In this document: in pieces, positions 25,960-34,323 of the stretch
How the letters are laid out: the number at the start of each line of letters is the position of its first letter
Position numbering within the stretch: position 1 is the first letter of the stretch
Source: Candidatus Zixiibacteriota bacterium
Lineage (GTDB): Bacteria > Zixibacteria > MSB-5A5 > DSPP01
Direction: 5' to 3'
Assembly: GCA_022614805.1 (NCBI GenBank)
Contig: JAKEHY010000027.1
Coordinates: forward strand, 1 to 59,694
DNA length: 59,694 bases
Made by a program: the position numbers and the translations under genes
The notes under the pieces: generated by a model
The model's database searches: none
Told to the model about the DNA's origin: nothing
Seen by the model: the letters and a program-made list of their open reading frames with translations, nothing else

Positions 25960-28311
25960 CTACTGAATTTTCGCTGGCCCCACCGTACCCGGCTGGGCTA
26001 TCGCCATCCGGTTTCCGCCTGCGTGTTTGGCGCGATACAGGGCAAAATCGGCCGCCCGCAAAAGCTCTTCTTTGGTCGTTCCGTGTTCCAGAAAAACGGC
26101 TATTCCAATGGATAACGTCAAATATCGGCCATAAGGCCCATTTGAACCTTTTATCATTTCCTCCAGCTTTTCGGCCCTTCGGCCGGCAACTTCCAGGGAT
26201 GCTCCGGGAAGAATAAGCATAAATTCATCCCCGCCGTACCGGCAGGCGATATCTTCTCCGCGGATATTCTGCAATAAAAATTCCCCCATCTGTTTCAAAA
26301 GCTCGTCTCCCGTTTTGTGCCCGAAAGTATCGTTGAAACGCTTGAAATGGTCCAAATCGAGCATCAAAGTTCCCAAGGGCTGCTGGTTGCGGCGGGCCCG
26401 GGAAAGCTCCCGTTCCAATGACTCTTCCAGATAACGCCGGTTGAAAAGCCCGGTCAAGGAGTCGCGGATGGAACGGTTGGAAAGGGTTTCGCGCAGCTTC
26501 AGATTGGCCAGATTCAAAGCCACCTGCTCCCCGGTGATGGCGGCCAGCCGTTTTAAGGCCTCCATCCGCAGCTCCCGTCGTACCGGTGAAAGGATTGAAA
26601 CATCCGGCCCGTTTTGCAGATGCAAAAGCCCCAAGGCCTCTCCGTGGGCCATCATCGGCATACATACATATCCGCCCCACAGGGGATGAGACAAATGCCG
26701 GCAGACGACCTCGGTATGAACATTTCCCACCACGTGCGGCCGCCCCCTGCGCAAGGCCCAGCAGTTCTCCGGCTCAAATGCCTCTTCCCCCAAGAGCGGC
26801 TCTCCCCATATCGCCACCGCTTCCACAATGCGCCGAGAGGAATTTAGCATACAGAGCGCTCCCGGCTCATTCGGGAACAGTTTTTGAAGGGATGGCGCCA
26901 CCACCCGGTATGCCTCCTCCAAAGTCAAACAGGTTTGCAAAAGGTCCCCCATTTCCGAAAGCAAGGATACCTCCCGGTTGTGGAGTTCCAACTCCCGCAC
27001 GCGCAAGGTCAGCCGCTCGTTGGCCTGCTTCAGTTCCTCTTCCAGCCGCTTGCGTTCGGTGATATCCACAATATCGGTCAGGATGAAAAGCCCTTCTTCG
27101 GTTCTAATCGGATTCAGGCCTATCTCGACCGGTATTTCGCGGCCGTCTTTATGCAAACCATATAGGTCCGGGCCGGCTCCCATCGCCCGGGCCTGCGGGT
27201 CGCCAAAAAAATCGGCCCGATGGGCTGGATGGTTTTCCCGGAAACGCCCCGGCACGAGAATTTCAATCGGTTTGCCGATTAGCTCGTCGCGGGCATAACC
27301 GAACAGCTTTTCCGTCTCGGAATTGACCAACACGATTTTTCCATCCTGACTCACGGTTACTATGCCGCTGGGGCTGTGCTCCACCACCGCGCGGAATTTT
27401 TTCTCGCTGGAACGCAGGAATTGCCCCGCCCGTCGGTGTTCGGTAACGCTGGCGGAAATCACCTGGGAGGTCAGGGACACCACACCAATGAACATTTGCA
27501 ACACCAGCAAAGATTCGTTGCTGGATGCCATAACGAATTGCCCAAAATTCCGCAACGTACCCCAAACGGCCATTCCGGCTAAAAGGAAAACGGCTGTGGC
27601 CGTTTCCCGCTGACCGAACCGGAAGGCTATCCATACGATGATGGGAATGGTGAGAAAAGCCATCGGATACCGACCGCTTAGGGCCGGGAACCAGTCGCCA
27701 AAAGCGGCCTGTCCGGCCAAAAAAAGCAACCCCAGTGAAAAGACCCCTTCCAGCACTTGGGCCCCTCGCCAGCGACCCAAGCGACTGGTTCCCCAGAGAA
27801 TCAGAAGGGGGGCCACTACTAAAGCCCCACCCATATCCCCCAACCACCAGGTAACCCAGATGGCCCAATAGTTGGTCCAGTCTGCAAAGCCGCCAAAGGA
27901 GAGGCTGGTGATGCCAAATGTTGCGGAAACGGTGGTAGCAATTATCCCGGCCAAAACCGAAAACTTAAACACCCCTTGGGGACGCTCGAAGGCATTTTGT
28001 CCGCCCGCCAATCGGTTCACCAGATAGGCTCCAATCAACCCTTCCAGCGTGTTTCCAAAAGCGATGGCCAGAGAGGTCGCCAGCGAGCCGAAAGTGGTTA
28101 CGTTGGCCCAAAATGCCCCCAAAAAAATTCCCGGCCAGACCCGATAGCCAAGAACTAAAAGCGCTGCCAAGGCCAAACCGGTCGGCGGCCAGACCGGAGA
28201 GGCGCTGGGATGAAAGAAAGCCAACGACAGGCCCAGCTTGGCGGTGCAGAAGTAAATACCTCCCAACACAAGGATTTTGGCTGCCAACGACAGTGTTTGT
28301 AGGCGCTTCAT
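25960..28311 (-). CDS. Membrane diguanylate cyclase (MASE1-PAS-GAF-GGDEF, intact)
   Basis: The protein synthesises the second messenger c-di-GMP. Its 783 residues start with a MASE1 membrane sensor of about eight helices (10-290; FHPSASPVWPPTGLALA is typical). A PAS domain (about 315-430), a GAF-like domain (about 455-610) and a GGDEF domain (about 625-770) follow. The GGDEF domain looks active: DSLTGLFNRRYLEE, LDLDHFKRFNDTFGH, CRYGGDEFMLIL. The product-inhibition I-site RxxD is present five residues before GGDEF (RGED). It is the nearest neighbour upstream of the kinase operon (89 bases from it) and downstream of a close paralogue. Its leader contains a striking inverted repeat. Confidence 0.94.
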   Translation of the reverse strand: MKRLQTLSLAAKILVLGGIYFCTAKLGLSLAFFHPSASPVWPPTGLALAALLVLGYRVWPGIFLGAFWANVTTFGSLATSLAIAFGNTLEGLIGAYLVNRLAGGQNAFERPQGVFKFSVLAGIIATTVSATFGITSLSFGGFADWTNYWAIWVTWWLGDMGGALVVAPLLILWGTSRLGRWRGAQVLEGVFSLGLLFLAGQAAFGDWFPALSGRYPMAFLTIPIIVWIAFRFGQRETATAVFLLAGMAVWGTLRNFGQFVMASSNESLLVLQMFIGVVSLTSQVISASVTEHRRAGQFLRSSEKKFRAVVEHSPSGIVTVSQDGKIVLVNSETEKLFGYARDELIGKPIEILVPGRFRENHPAHRADFFGDPQARAMGAGPDLYGLHKDGREIPVEIGLNPIRTEEGLFILTDIVDITERKRLEEELKQANERLTLRVRELELHNREVSLLSEMGDLLQTCLTLEEAYRVVAPSLQKLFPNEPGALCMLNSSRRIVEAVAIWGEPLLGEEAFEPENCWALRRGRPHVVGNVHTEVVCRHLSHPLWGGYVCMPMMAHGEALGLLHLQNGPDVSILSPVRRELRMEALKRLAAITGEQVALNLANLKLRETLSNRSIRDSLTGLFNRRYLEESLERELSRARRNQQPLGTLMLDLDHFKRFNDTFGHKTGDELLKQMGEFLLQNIRGEDIACRYGGDEFMLILPGASLEVAGRRAEKLEEMIKGSNGPYGRYLTLSIGIAVFLEHGTTKEELLRAADFALYRAKHAGGNRMAIAQPGTVGPAKIQ

Positions 28312-28320
28312 ATTTTTTTT

Positions 28321-28430
28321 CCAATTCGGCTCTTTCAGCCGCAGAAAGCTCGCGCACGGCCGGTTTAATTACTTTTGGGACATTGAATCGATCGGGGGTC
28401 GACCGGCCCAAAAGTAATGCAAGCCGAACC
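28321..28430 (-). promoter_or_regulatory. Structured leader of the diguanylate cyclase gene
   Basis: On the minus strand ATTACTTTTGGG (28407-28418) and CCCAAAAGTAAT (28368-28379) form a perfect 12-bp stem around a 27-base loop. GGTTCGGCT upstream (28422-28430) can pair with AGCCGAATT just before the start codon (7 pairs plus two G-U). That same AGCCG can instead pair locally with CGGCT in CGGCT-GAAAG-AGCCG. These two pairings exclude each other, as in attenuators or riboswitches. No known riboswitch consensus is recognised. Confidence 0.45.
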
Positions 28431-28439
28431 TGACTTCCT

Positions 28440-28467
28440 ACTATAAAATATCGACATCCCGCCCCAA
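28440..28467 (-). promoter_or_regulatory. Candidate promoter upstream of the diguanylate cyclase leader
   Basis: Minus-strand TATAGT (28440-28445) matches the -10 consensus at five of six positions. TTGGGG lies 16 bases upstream as a weak -35. Transcription would start near 28433, so the inverted repeat falls within a leader of about 120 bases. The rest of this 309-base gap (28468-28620) shows no gene or strong signal. Confidence 0.35.
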
Positions 28468-28620
28468 AAAATAAGCCGGTTCGTTTCCGGCTCTCCCTTG
28501 TCCCCCTTGGAGTTAAATCCCGATTTGTCGGCCGTTCAGGGTGCCGGTATAATGGATGGATTTCTTTGCGTTCGCGCCGAGGACAAACTCATCGGGGTCT
28601 TAGCCCCGAGCCGGCAACAC

Positions 28621-31347
28621 TTATTGCGGGCGGGCCACAGTCACTCGGTTCCCGCCTTCCATTTTGGCGGACAAAAGAGCCCTCTCGGCGGCCTGCAGCA
28701 AAACCTCTTTGGTCAGACCGTGATCTGGAAAAGCAGCGACCCCCACCGAAACCCGGATGGGACTCCCATATGGTACTTTGAGGGTTTTTATTTCCTCCCG
28801 CAGTTTTTCCGCGCGCTGCCGGGTAAGTTCCAGAGAAGCGCCCGCAAGAATAAGGGTGAATTCACCCTCGTCATACCGGCAGGCGACGTCTGCGGCCCTG
28901 GTTCGCCGCAAGAGAAAGTCGCCCAAACCGCGCAAAAGCGCACTCCCGGCCTCCCGGCCAAAAGCGTCATTGAACTCCTGCAGGTGGTCTAAATCCAGCC
29001 TGACGATGCCCAGCGGCTCTCTGGCCCGGTTGGCCCGGGAGAGCTCCCGTTCCAAAGTCTCTTCCAAGTAGCGCCGGTTGAAGAGTCCGGTCAGAGAGTC
29101 GCGAATGGAGCGATGCGTATGGGTTTCCCGTAACCTCAAATTGGCCAGGTTCAAAGCGAGATGTTCGCTCACACTCCGGGCCAGTCGGTAGCAGGCATCC
29201 ATTTGTTGCTCCTGCAAGAGCTTCGGCTGGTCCAGTAATGTGGAACCAACCTGCAGATGCAAAACGCCCAGAATTTCCCCCAAGGCCCGTAAAGGGAGGC
29301 AAAAGTAGCCGCACTCAAGCGGCTGGGAAAGATGCCGGCAGACCAGCCCGGAACGGCCATCCCCCACCATGTGGCCGCGCCCATTCCGCAAAGCCCAGCA
29401 GTCCTCCAGCTGGAAAGAACTTTGGCCTAAAAGCGGCTCACCCCAGATGGCGACGCGGTGCACCACTTGAGCGGATGAGTTGCGCATAAACAAAGCGCCC
29501 GGTGTCTCGGGGAACAGTTTGGAGGCAAACTGGTTGATAATGTGGTAGGCTTCCTCGAGGTTAAAGCAGGTCTGAAGCAAATTCCCCATTTCGGTAAGGA
29601 GAGAAGCCCGTCGGTTGTGCGCTTCCAAGGCCTTTATCCAGCCAGCCATTGTCTCGCTGGCCAGTTGCTGCTTTTTTTCCTTCTCTTTGCGTTCGGTAAT
29701 GTCAAAATAGATGAAATGAATGGCGGGCTTCCCCATAAACGTAGTCGGCCTGGCCGTTCCTTCCACCTCGACGCTCCCCCCATCCAGGCGCGCGAATTTC
29801 ACCTGGATAAGCGGCGCTTCCACTCCCTCTTTCCAGGTCAGGCGCATCCGTTCACCGATAATTTTATGAAAATCGGGGTGAACGATGGCCTGCGGATGTT
29901 GCCCCAAAAGCTCCTCCGGGCCGGAGGCCCCCATCACATTCGCCGCGGCGGAATTGGCGTAAACCACCTGGTTTTCCATATTGACGACAAACATCGGCGC
30001 CGGAGAAAAATCAGCCAGCCGGTGGAAGCGGGCCTCGCTTTCCCGCAACGCCTCTTCCGCTTTCTTCCGCTCGGTGATGTCCACAATGGCGGCCAGGATG
30101 AAAAGTTCTTCTCTGGTTTCAAGCGGATTCAAACCTATCTCTACCGGTATCTCTCGACCGTCCTTACGTAAACCATAAAGGTCCCGACCGGCTCCCATCA
30201 TCCGTGTCTGCGGGTCGGCGAAAAAAACCGAACGGTGGGCTGGGTGAGCGCTTCGGAAGCGCCCCGGAACCAGAACTTCGACCGGCTTGCCGAGCAATTC
30301 TTCGCGCCCGTACCCAAACAGACTCTCCGCATACGCGTTGACCAAAACGATTTTCCCCTCCCCGTTTACTATCACGATGCCATTGGGATTGGACTCCACC
30401 GCCGCGCGAAATTTTTCCTCCGCCCGTTTGTGCCCGGCAACCGTAGCGGCCAAAACCAGGGCCGTAAGCGCCGCCGTGCTGATAAAGACGGGTAAAAGCG
30501 AAAGCCCTTCATTCAGGCTTGCGCCGGCAAACGGACCAGCACCCTGCAAGGTGCCCCAGACAAGGTATCCGGCAAGCAGAAAAGCTGCCGTGGCGGTTTC
30601 GCGCGGGCCGAAGCGGGCCGCTATCCAGACCAGAATCGGAACGGTTAGAAAAAGACGCGGAGAATCCTTAAAGGTGAAGGGGGGCAACCCATAGAGCACA
30701 ATATGGGCCACCGCAAAAAGAAGCATGAGCGCAAGAACCAGCTCCGGCAGCTGGCGGGGTTTCCAGGAAAGCCGGCGGTTGACCGTCCACAAAATCAAAA
30801 GGGGGGCTACAATTATAGCGCCTCCAAGGTTCCCCAACCACCAGGTAAACCAGATGTAACCGTACCCGGCCCACAGGGCATATCCTCCTAAAGAGAGGCT
30901 GGTTACGCCAACACTGGCGCTGACAGCGGTCGCGAGCATCCCGGCCAAAACGGCGAACCGGATGACATCCCGGGGTCGGTTAAAGGCACCCAAGCCGCCG
31001 GCAAACCGGTTCACCAGCCAGGCGCCTGCTATCCCTTCGAGAGTATTGCCAAGCGCTATGCCAAGTGACGTGGCCATCGAGCCTGCGGTGGTGTGGTTGA
31101 CGAGAAAGGCCCCGGCAAAAACAGCCGGCCAGACGCGATACCCCAACAGAAGGAAGGCGGCCAAGGCGATACCCGTGGGGGGCCATATGGGTGTGGCGCT
31201 GGGATGAAGAAAGGCCAGTTGCAACCCCAGTTTCCCGGCCGCAAAATAAACGGCCGTGAGAAGGGCGAGGACAGCGAGCCTTAGAATGCCGCGAGGAAAC
31301 GCCGTTTCAGCACGGCCATCCAGAACTTTTTTAATCCCCAGTTCCAA
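28621..31347 (-). CDS. MASE1-PAS-PAS-GAF-GGDEF-like protein with degenerate active site
   Basis: This 908-residue paralogue of the neighbouring cyclase has the same MASE1 membrane sensor (about 28-310, FLHPSATPIWPPTGIALA). It has two PAS domains (about 335-445 and 455-580) where the neighbour has one, a GAF-like domain, and a GGDEF fold with DSLTGLFNRRYLEE and LDLDHLQEFNDAFG. The signature itself reads CRYDEGEF instead of CRYGGDEF, so the loop that binds GTP is altered and cyclase activity is doubtful. The I-site RAAD is kept, so it could bind c-di-GMP as a receptor or regulator. The start is TTG 31347 with AGAGG five bases before it; no in-frame ATG lies near. Confidence 0.9.
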   Translation of the reverse strand: MELGIKKVLDGRAETAFPRGILRLAVLALLTAVYFAAGKLGLQLAFLHPSATPIWPPTGIALAAFLLLGYRVWPAVFAGAFLVNHTTAGSMATSLGIALGNTLEGIAGAWLVNRFAGGLGAFNRPRDVIRFAVLAGMLATAVSASVGVTSLSLGGYALWAGYGYIWFTWWLGNLGGAIIVAPLLILWTVNRRLSWKPRQLPELVLALMLLFAVAHIVLYGLPPFTFKDSPRLFLTVPILVWIAARFGPRETATAAFLLAGYLVWGTLQGAGPFAGASLNEGLSLLPVFISTAALTALVLAATVAGHKRAEEKFRAAVESNPNGIVIVNGEGKIVLVNAYAESLFGYGREELLGKPVEVLVPGRFRSAHPAHRSVFFADPQTRMMGAGRDLYGLRKDGREIPVEIGLNPLETREELFILAAIVDITERKKAEEALRESEARFHRLADFSPAPMFVVNMENQVVYANSAAANVMGASGPEELLGQHPQAIVHPDFHKIIGERMRLTWKEGVEAPLIQVKFARLDGGSVEVEGTARPTTFMGKPAIHFIYFDITERKEKEKKQQLASETMAGWIKALEAHNRRASLLTEMGNLLQTCFNLEEAYHIINQFASKLFPETPGALFMRNSSAQVVHRVAIWGEPLLGQSSFQLEDCWALRNGRGHMVGDGRSGLVCRHLSQPLECGYFCLPLRALGEILGVLHLQVGSTLLDQPKLLQEQQMDACYRLARSVSEHLALNLANLRLRETHTHRSIRDSLTGLFNRRYLEETLERELSRANRAREPLGIVRLDLDHLQEFNDAFGREAGSALLRGLGDFLLRRTRAADVACRYDEGEFTLILAGASLELTRQRAEKLREEIKTLKVPYGSPIRVSVGVAAFPDHGLTKEVLLQAAERALLSAKMEGGNRVTVARPQ

Positions 31348-31499
31348 ACAGGCCTCTCATGCTTATTTCAGCCCTATGCAGCTTGCCCACCGACTTTTCT
31401 TGCGTCATCAGCTTCAAAAGCGGCCGTTTGGCGTTCTATTGCCGCAAAAAATAGAAATTCATCCAGCTGTCGAAGTCAAGGTACTACGCTCTCCAGACG

Positions 31500-31527
31500 T
31501 TGTCAATCGGGAGCGGGGGCGTATATT
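31500..31527 (+). promoter_or_regulatory. Promoter giving a leaderless lysine-dehydrogenase-like transcript
   Basis: TTGTCA, a 16-base spacer and TATATT precede the GTG start at 31537 by nine bases. Transcription would begin within two or three bases of the start codon, and no Shine-Dalgarno sequence is present there. The 189-base divergent gap back to the GGDEF gene shows no other clear signal. Confidence 0.5.
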
Positions 31528-31536
31528 CCCTTTTCT

Positions 31537-32682
31537 GTGAAACTGGCCGTTTTGGGAGCGGGTAAAATGGGGCGGGCGATTGCTTTTGATTTCTGTCGCC
31601 AAAAGGACGTGAAACAAGTCACCCTTTTGGAGCAGAATGCAAAGATCTTAAAAGAAGCGATTGCCTTCGTCAAAAACTCCAAATTGAAAGCCAAACCCGC
31701 TGACTTATCCAGCGCCGGAAAAATCGCCCACTATATAAGAGGGCATACCGCGGTCGCCTCGGCTCTTCCCTATTTCTTGAATCTGCAAGCCGCCAAGGCC
31801 GCCATTGGGGCCAAGGCCCATTTTGTTGATTTGGGCGGCAACGACGCGGTCGTAGCGCAACAGGAAAAGCTGGCCAGACAGGCCCAAAAATCGGGAGTGG
31901 GAATTATTCCCGATACCGGCCTGGCCCCCGGAATGGCCAATATCCTGGCCTACGGGGCCGTCTCCAAGTTCGATTCGGTGGAAAACCTGCACATTCGCGT
32001 GGGGGGCCTGCCGCTCGACCCCAAGCCCCCCTTCAACTATCAGGAAGTCTTTGCCCTTGAGGGGCTCATCAACGAATACGTGGAACCAGCCCGTATTTTG
32101 AAGGGCGGCCACTTGACAGCGGTGGAACCGCTGGAGGGAACCGAGTCGATTGATTTTCCCGAACCGTTTGGAAAACTGGAGGCTTTCTACACCTCCGGAG
32201 GGGCCGCCGCCCTGCCGGACTTGCTCAAAGGAAAAGTTAAAAATCTGGACTACAAAACCATCCGTTATCCCGGCCATTGCGAGAAAATGCGGGCTTTTTA
32301 CGAACTGGGGCTGGCTTCCCAGAAGGAGGTTGCGGTCGGGAAAATCATGGTCACGCCCCGGGCGGTTTGGATGAAGTTGCTGTCCAACATACTTCCAAAA
32401 ACGGGACCGGATGCGGTTTTAATCCGCATCCGGCTGGAGGGCTTCAAAGCCGGCAGAAAAATGCGTTTGACCTACGAGATGATAGAAAAAGCGGATGCAA
32501 AATTCACCGCGATGATGAAAACGACCGCTTTTCCGGCGTCCATTATCGCTTTGTTTTTGGCGCGTAAAGAAATTTCCAAAACCGGCGTTCTTCGTCAGGA
32601 AGAAACGGTCCCCGCGCAAAAGCTTATTGCCGAACTGGAAACCCGGGGCCTGCGCATCCAATCCAGGCTCGAAGAGGTTTAA
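31537..32682 (+). CDS. L-lysine 6-dehydrogenase / saccharopine dehydrogenase family
   Basis: The 381-residue protein has an N-terminal Rossmann fold (VLGAGKMGRAIAFDF, 4-18) and the family motifs VDLGGND (about 98-104) and GIIPDTGLAPGMANILA (about 122-138). From about 150 to 265 (RVGGLPLDPKPPFNYQEVF, ALEGLINEY, LEAFYTSGG, DYKTIRYPGH) the order and wording follow bacterial L-lysine 6-dehydrogenase, which oxidises the lysine side-chain amine to allysine with NAD. A true saccharopine dehydrogenase is less likely at this length. It starts with GTG. It is the only plus-strand protein gene in the catabolic region and is divergent from the GGDEF gene. The aldehyde dehydrogenase at 39467-40933 could take the aldehyde further, but that is a guess. 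Confidence 0.8.
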   Translation: MKLAVLGAGKMGRAIAFDFCRQKDVKQVTLLEQNAKILKEAIAFVKNSKLKAKPADLSSAGKIAHYIRGHTAVASALPYFLNLQAAKAAIGAKAHFVDLGGNDAVVAQQEKLARQAQKSGVGIIPDTGLAPGMANILAYGAVSKFDSVENLHIRVGGLPLDPKPPFNYQEVFALEGLINEYVEPARILKGGHLTAVEPLEGTESIDFPEPFGKLEAFYTSGGAAALPDLLKGKVKNLDYKTIRYPGHCEKMRAFYELGLASQKEVAVGKIMVTPRAVWMKLLSNILPKTGPDAVLIRIRLEGFKAGRKMRLTYEMIEKADAKFTAMMKTTAFPASIIALFLARKEISKTGVLRQEETVPAQKLIAELETRGLRIQSRLEEV

Positions 32683-32709
32683 TTAGCCATTCAGCAAAAA
32701 TGCTGCTTC

Positions 32710-33561
32710 CTACATTTTCGCTACAAAAAACTGCTCCGCCACCCGGTGCAAAATGTTTTCCTTCGCTTCATCTGAAAGCCCGAGCTGTTTGAAATCATCG
32801 ATATTTTTGACGATTGACGCAACTCCCGGCCCCGGCCAGTCGGTGCCGAACAAAGTTTTCGATGCCACCTCTTCCAGTCGGGGAAAATACTCCAAAAGCT
32901 TTGCCGGCGGTATGCCGGAAATTTCGAGATAAACGTTGGGGTGCCGCCGCACCAAAAAAAACGCCTCCTGCTGCCATAAGGGTCTTCCTCCGTGCGCCAG
33001 GATGATTTTCAGGTTCGGAAAATCGACCGCCACGTCGTCGATGCCGATGGGATTGCCATACCGGCTGCGCGCCCCCGGAAAAATCGAGGTTCCGGTATGA
33101 AACATCACCGGCAGTTTTTTCAGCTCGCAAAAACGGTACAGCTCTTCCAGATTCCGGTGAAACGAAAGGTAGTCGTTGGGGGAAAACAATTGATGGGGCG
33201 GGTGCAATTTGATTCCTCTAATACCCCAGTCCATTATCTTTTTCAAATCATCGGATACGTTCTTTGAGGTGCGCGGGTTGACGGAACCGAATGGAATCAG
33301 CCATTTTGGGTGGTCTTTACAATAGTTGGCACAAAACCGGTTCACCTCGAAGGTAAACCCCATCAAATCGGGGGAGTCGTAATTGATAATCCAAGCCTGG
33401 GCAATACCGACCGAATCCAAGTACTCCACAAACGTTTCCGGCGACTGGATGAATTTTTGTATCTGGTCGTAGTCCTGCCGTCCGTTTTTCATCCGCGCCA
33501 AAACCTCCGGTTTCAGTTGATTCCAGGGCTGAATATGCACGTGGCAGTCGATGACTTTCAT
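32710..33561 (-). CDS. Amidohydrolase-2 family (metal-dependent) hydrolase or decarboxylase
   Basis: The start at 33561 overlaps the crotonase stop as ATGA and gives 283 residues beginning MKVIDCHVHIQPW. TIM-barrel metal ligands are visible: HVH (7-9), His in IKLHPPHQ, His in PVMFHTGTS, His in LAHGG and Asp in LFGTDWPG. The family includes ACMSD-type decarboxylases, gamma-resorcylate decarboxylases and lactone hydrolases. The actual substrate is not deducible. Translation coupling with the crotonase suggests action in the same pathway. It converges with the lysine-dehydrogenase-like gene; a small CAGCA-AAAA-TGCTG hairpin lies between their ends. Confidence 0.82.
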   Translation of the reverse strand: MKVIDCHVHIQPWNQLKPEVLARMKNGRQDYDQIQKFIQSPETFVEYLDSVGIAQAWIINYDSPDLMGFTFEVNRFCANYCKDHPKWLIPFGSVNPRTSKNVSDDLKKIMDWGIRGIKLHPPHQLFSPNDYLSFHRNLEELYRFCELKKLPVMFHTGTSIFPGARSRYGNPIGIDDVAVDFPNLKIILAHGGRPLWQQEAFFLVRRHPNVYLEISGIPPAKLLEYFPRLEEVASKTLFGTDWPGPGVASIVKNIDDFKQLGLSDEAKENILHRVAEQFFVAKM

Positions 33562-34313
33562 TTCCAGCCCCACTTCGGAGCCCGCTTTTCCAGAAAGGCC
33601 GAAAGCCCCTCGGCCATATCCTTTTCTTTAATCAATTCCTGCAAGTATATCGTTTCCGAACGCTTAAGCCGTTTCTCTGTGTTTGTTTTTGGGCTCGCCA
33701 GAGCCCTTTTTGCCAGCTGCAGGACGGCCGGGCTGAAGTGTGAAAGTTTTTCATATAACTTGCGAACCGTCCCGTCCAAGTCCTCTGCAACCTGATTGAC
33801 CATCCCGATTTTGAAGGCTTCTTCCGCCGAAAAACTTTTCCCTTCCAAAATCAACTCCACTGCCGCTCGATGCCCGATTCGGGCCGGAAAATAGGCGGCA
33901 GCAAAGGGGGGAAAGCAGCCGACGGCCACCTCCGGCTGGGCGAACACCGCTTTGGGAGTGGCGAAAACAAAATCGCAAGCTGCCGCCAACTCGCAACCGC
34001 CGCCGAAGACGTAACCATCCACCGCCGCACAGGTGATTAAATTCGAATGCATCACCCGCCGCAAAAGCCCGTGAAAGACCGAAAGCATTTTCCTGACCGT
34101 CTTCGGAAAATGTTCCTTGATTTCCACCCCTGCCGAAAAATTCCCCCCTGTGCCGGAGAAGACGACCAAAAACGGCTTCTCTTTTTCCAGGACGGCAAAT
34201 GCCTTGTTCATCTCCCCCAACGTGGCTGTGTCGAGGATATTCAACGGCGGGCGGTTGATAATAATTCTCGCCAAGTGTTTTTCTTTTTCAACGAGAATAT
34301 TCCGATATTCCAT
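33558..34313 (-). CDS. Enoyl-CoA hydratase/isomerase (crotonase) family
   Basis: The 251-residue protein has the crotonase oxyanion-hole region FSAGVEIKEH and both catalytic glutamates in the usual places: GGGCELAAACDF and FAQPEVAVGCFPP. The latter stretch and the ARIGHRAAVELILEGK that follows recall cyclohexa-1,5-diene-carbonyl-CoA hydratases of anaerobic aromatic degradation. I cannot separate that from a general enoyl-CoA hydratase. It follows hisS after ten bases and overlaps the amidohydrolase by four. Confidence 0.85.
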   Translation of the reverse strand: MEYRNILVEKEKHLARIIINRPPLNILDTATLGEMNKAFAVLEKEKPFLVVFSGTGGNFSAGVEIKEHFPKTVRKMLSVFHGLLRRVMHSNLITCAAVDGYVFGGGCELAAACDFVFATPKAVFAQPEVAVGCFPPFAAAYFPARIGHRAAVELILEGKSFSAEEAFKIGMVNQVAEDLDGTVRKLYEKLSHFSPAVLQLAKRALASPKTNTEKRLKRSETIYLQELIKEKDMAEGLSAFLEKRAPKWGWK

Positions 34314-34323
34314 AGAGCCAATT

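Noticed and set aside
27965-28411. ORF starting upstream of the intact cyclase (MGRSTPDRFNVPKV...LSAAERAELEKKYEAP) as an N-terminal extension or separate gene
   Set aside because: Its first 40 residues look protein-like, but the rest is the cyclase in another frame. Joining them needs a frameshift at an A8 run, and the ORF starts inside the inverted repeat. No evidence favours it over a structured leader.
28312-28467. A known c-di-GMP (GEMM) riboswitch in the cyclase leader
   Set aside because: The conserved GEMM core and tetraloop-receptor sequences are not present; only generic hairpins are.
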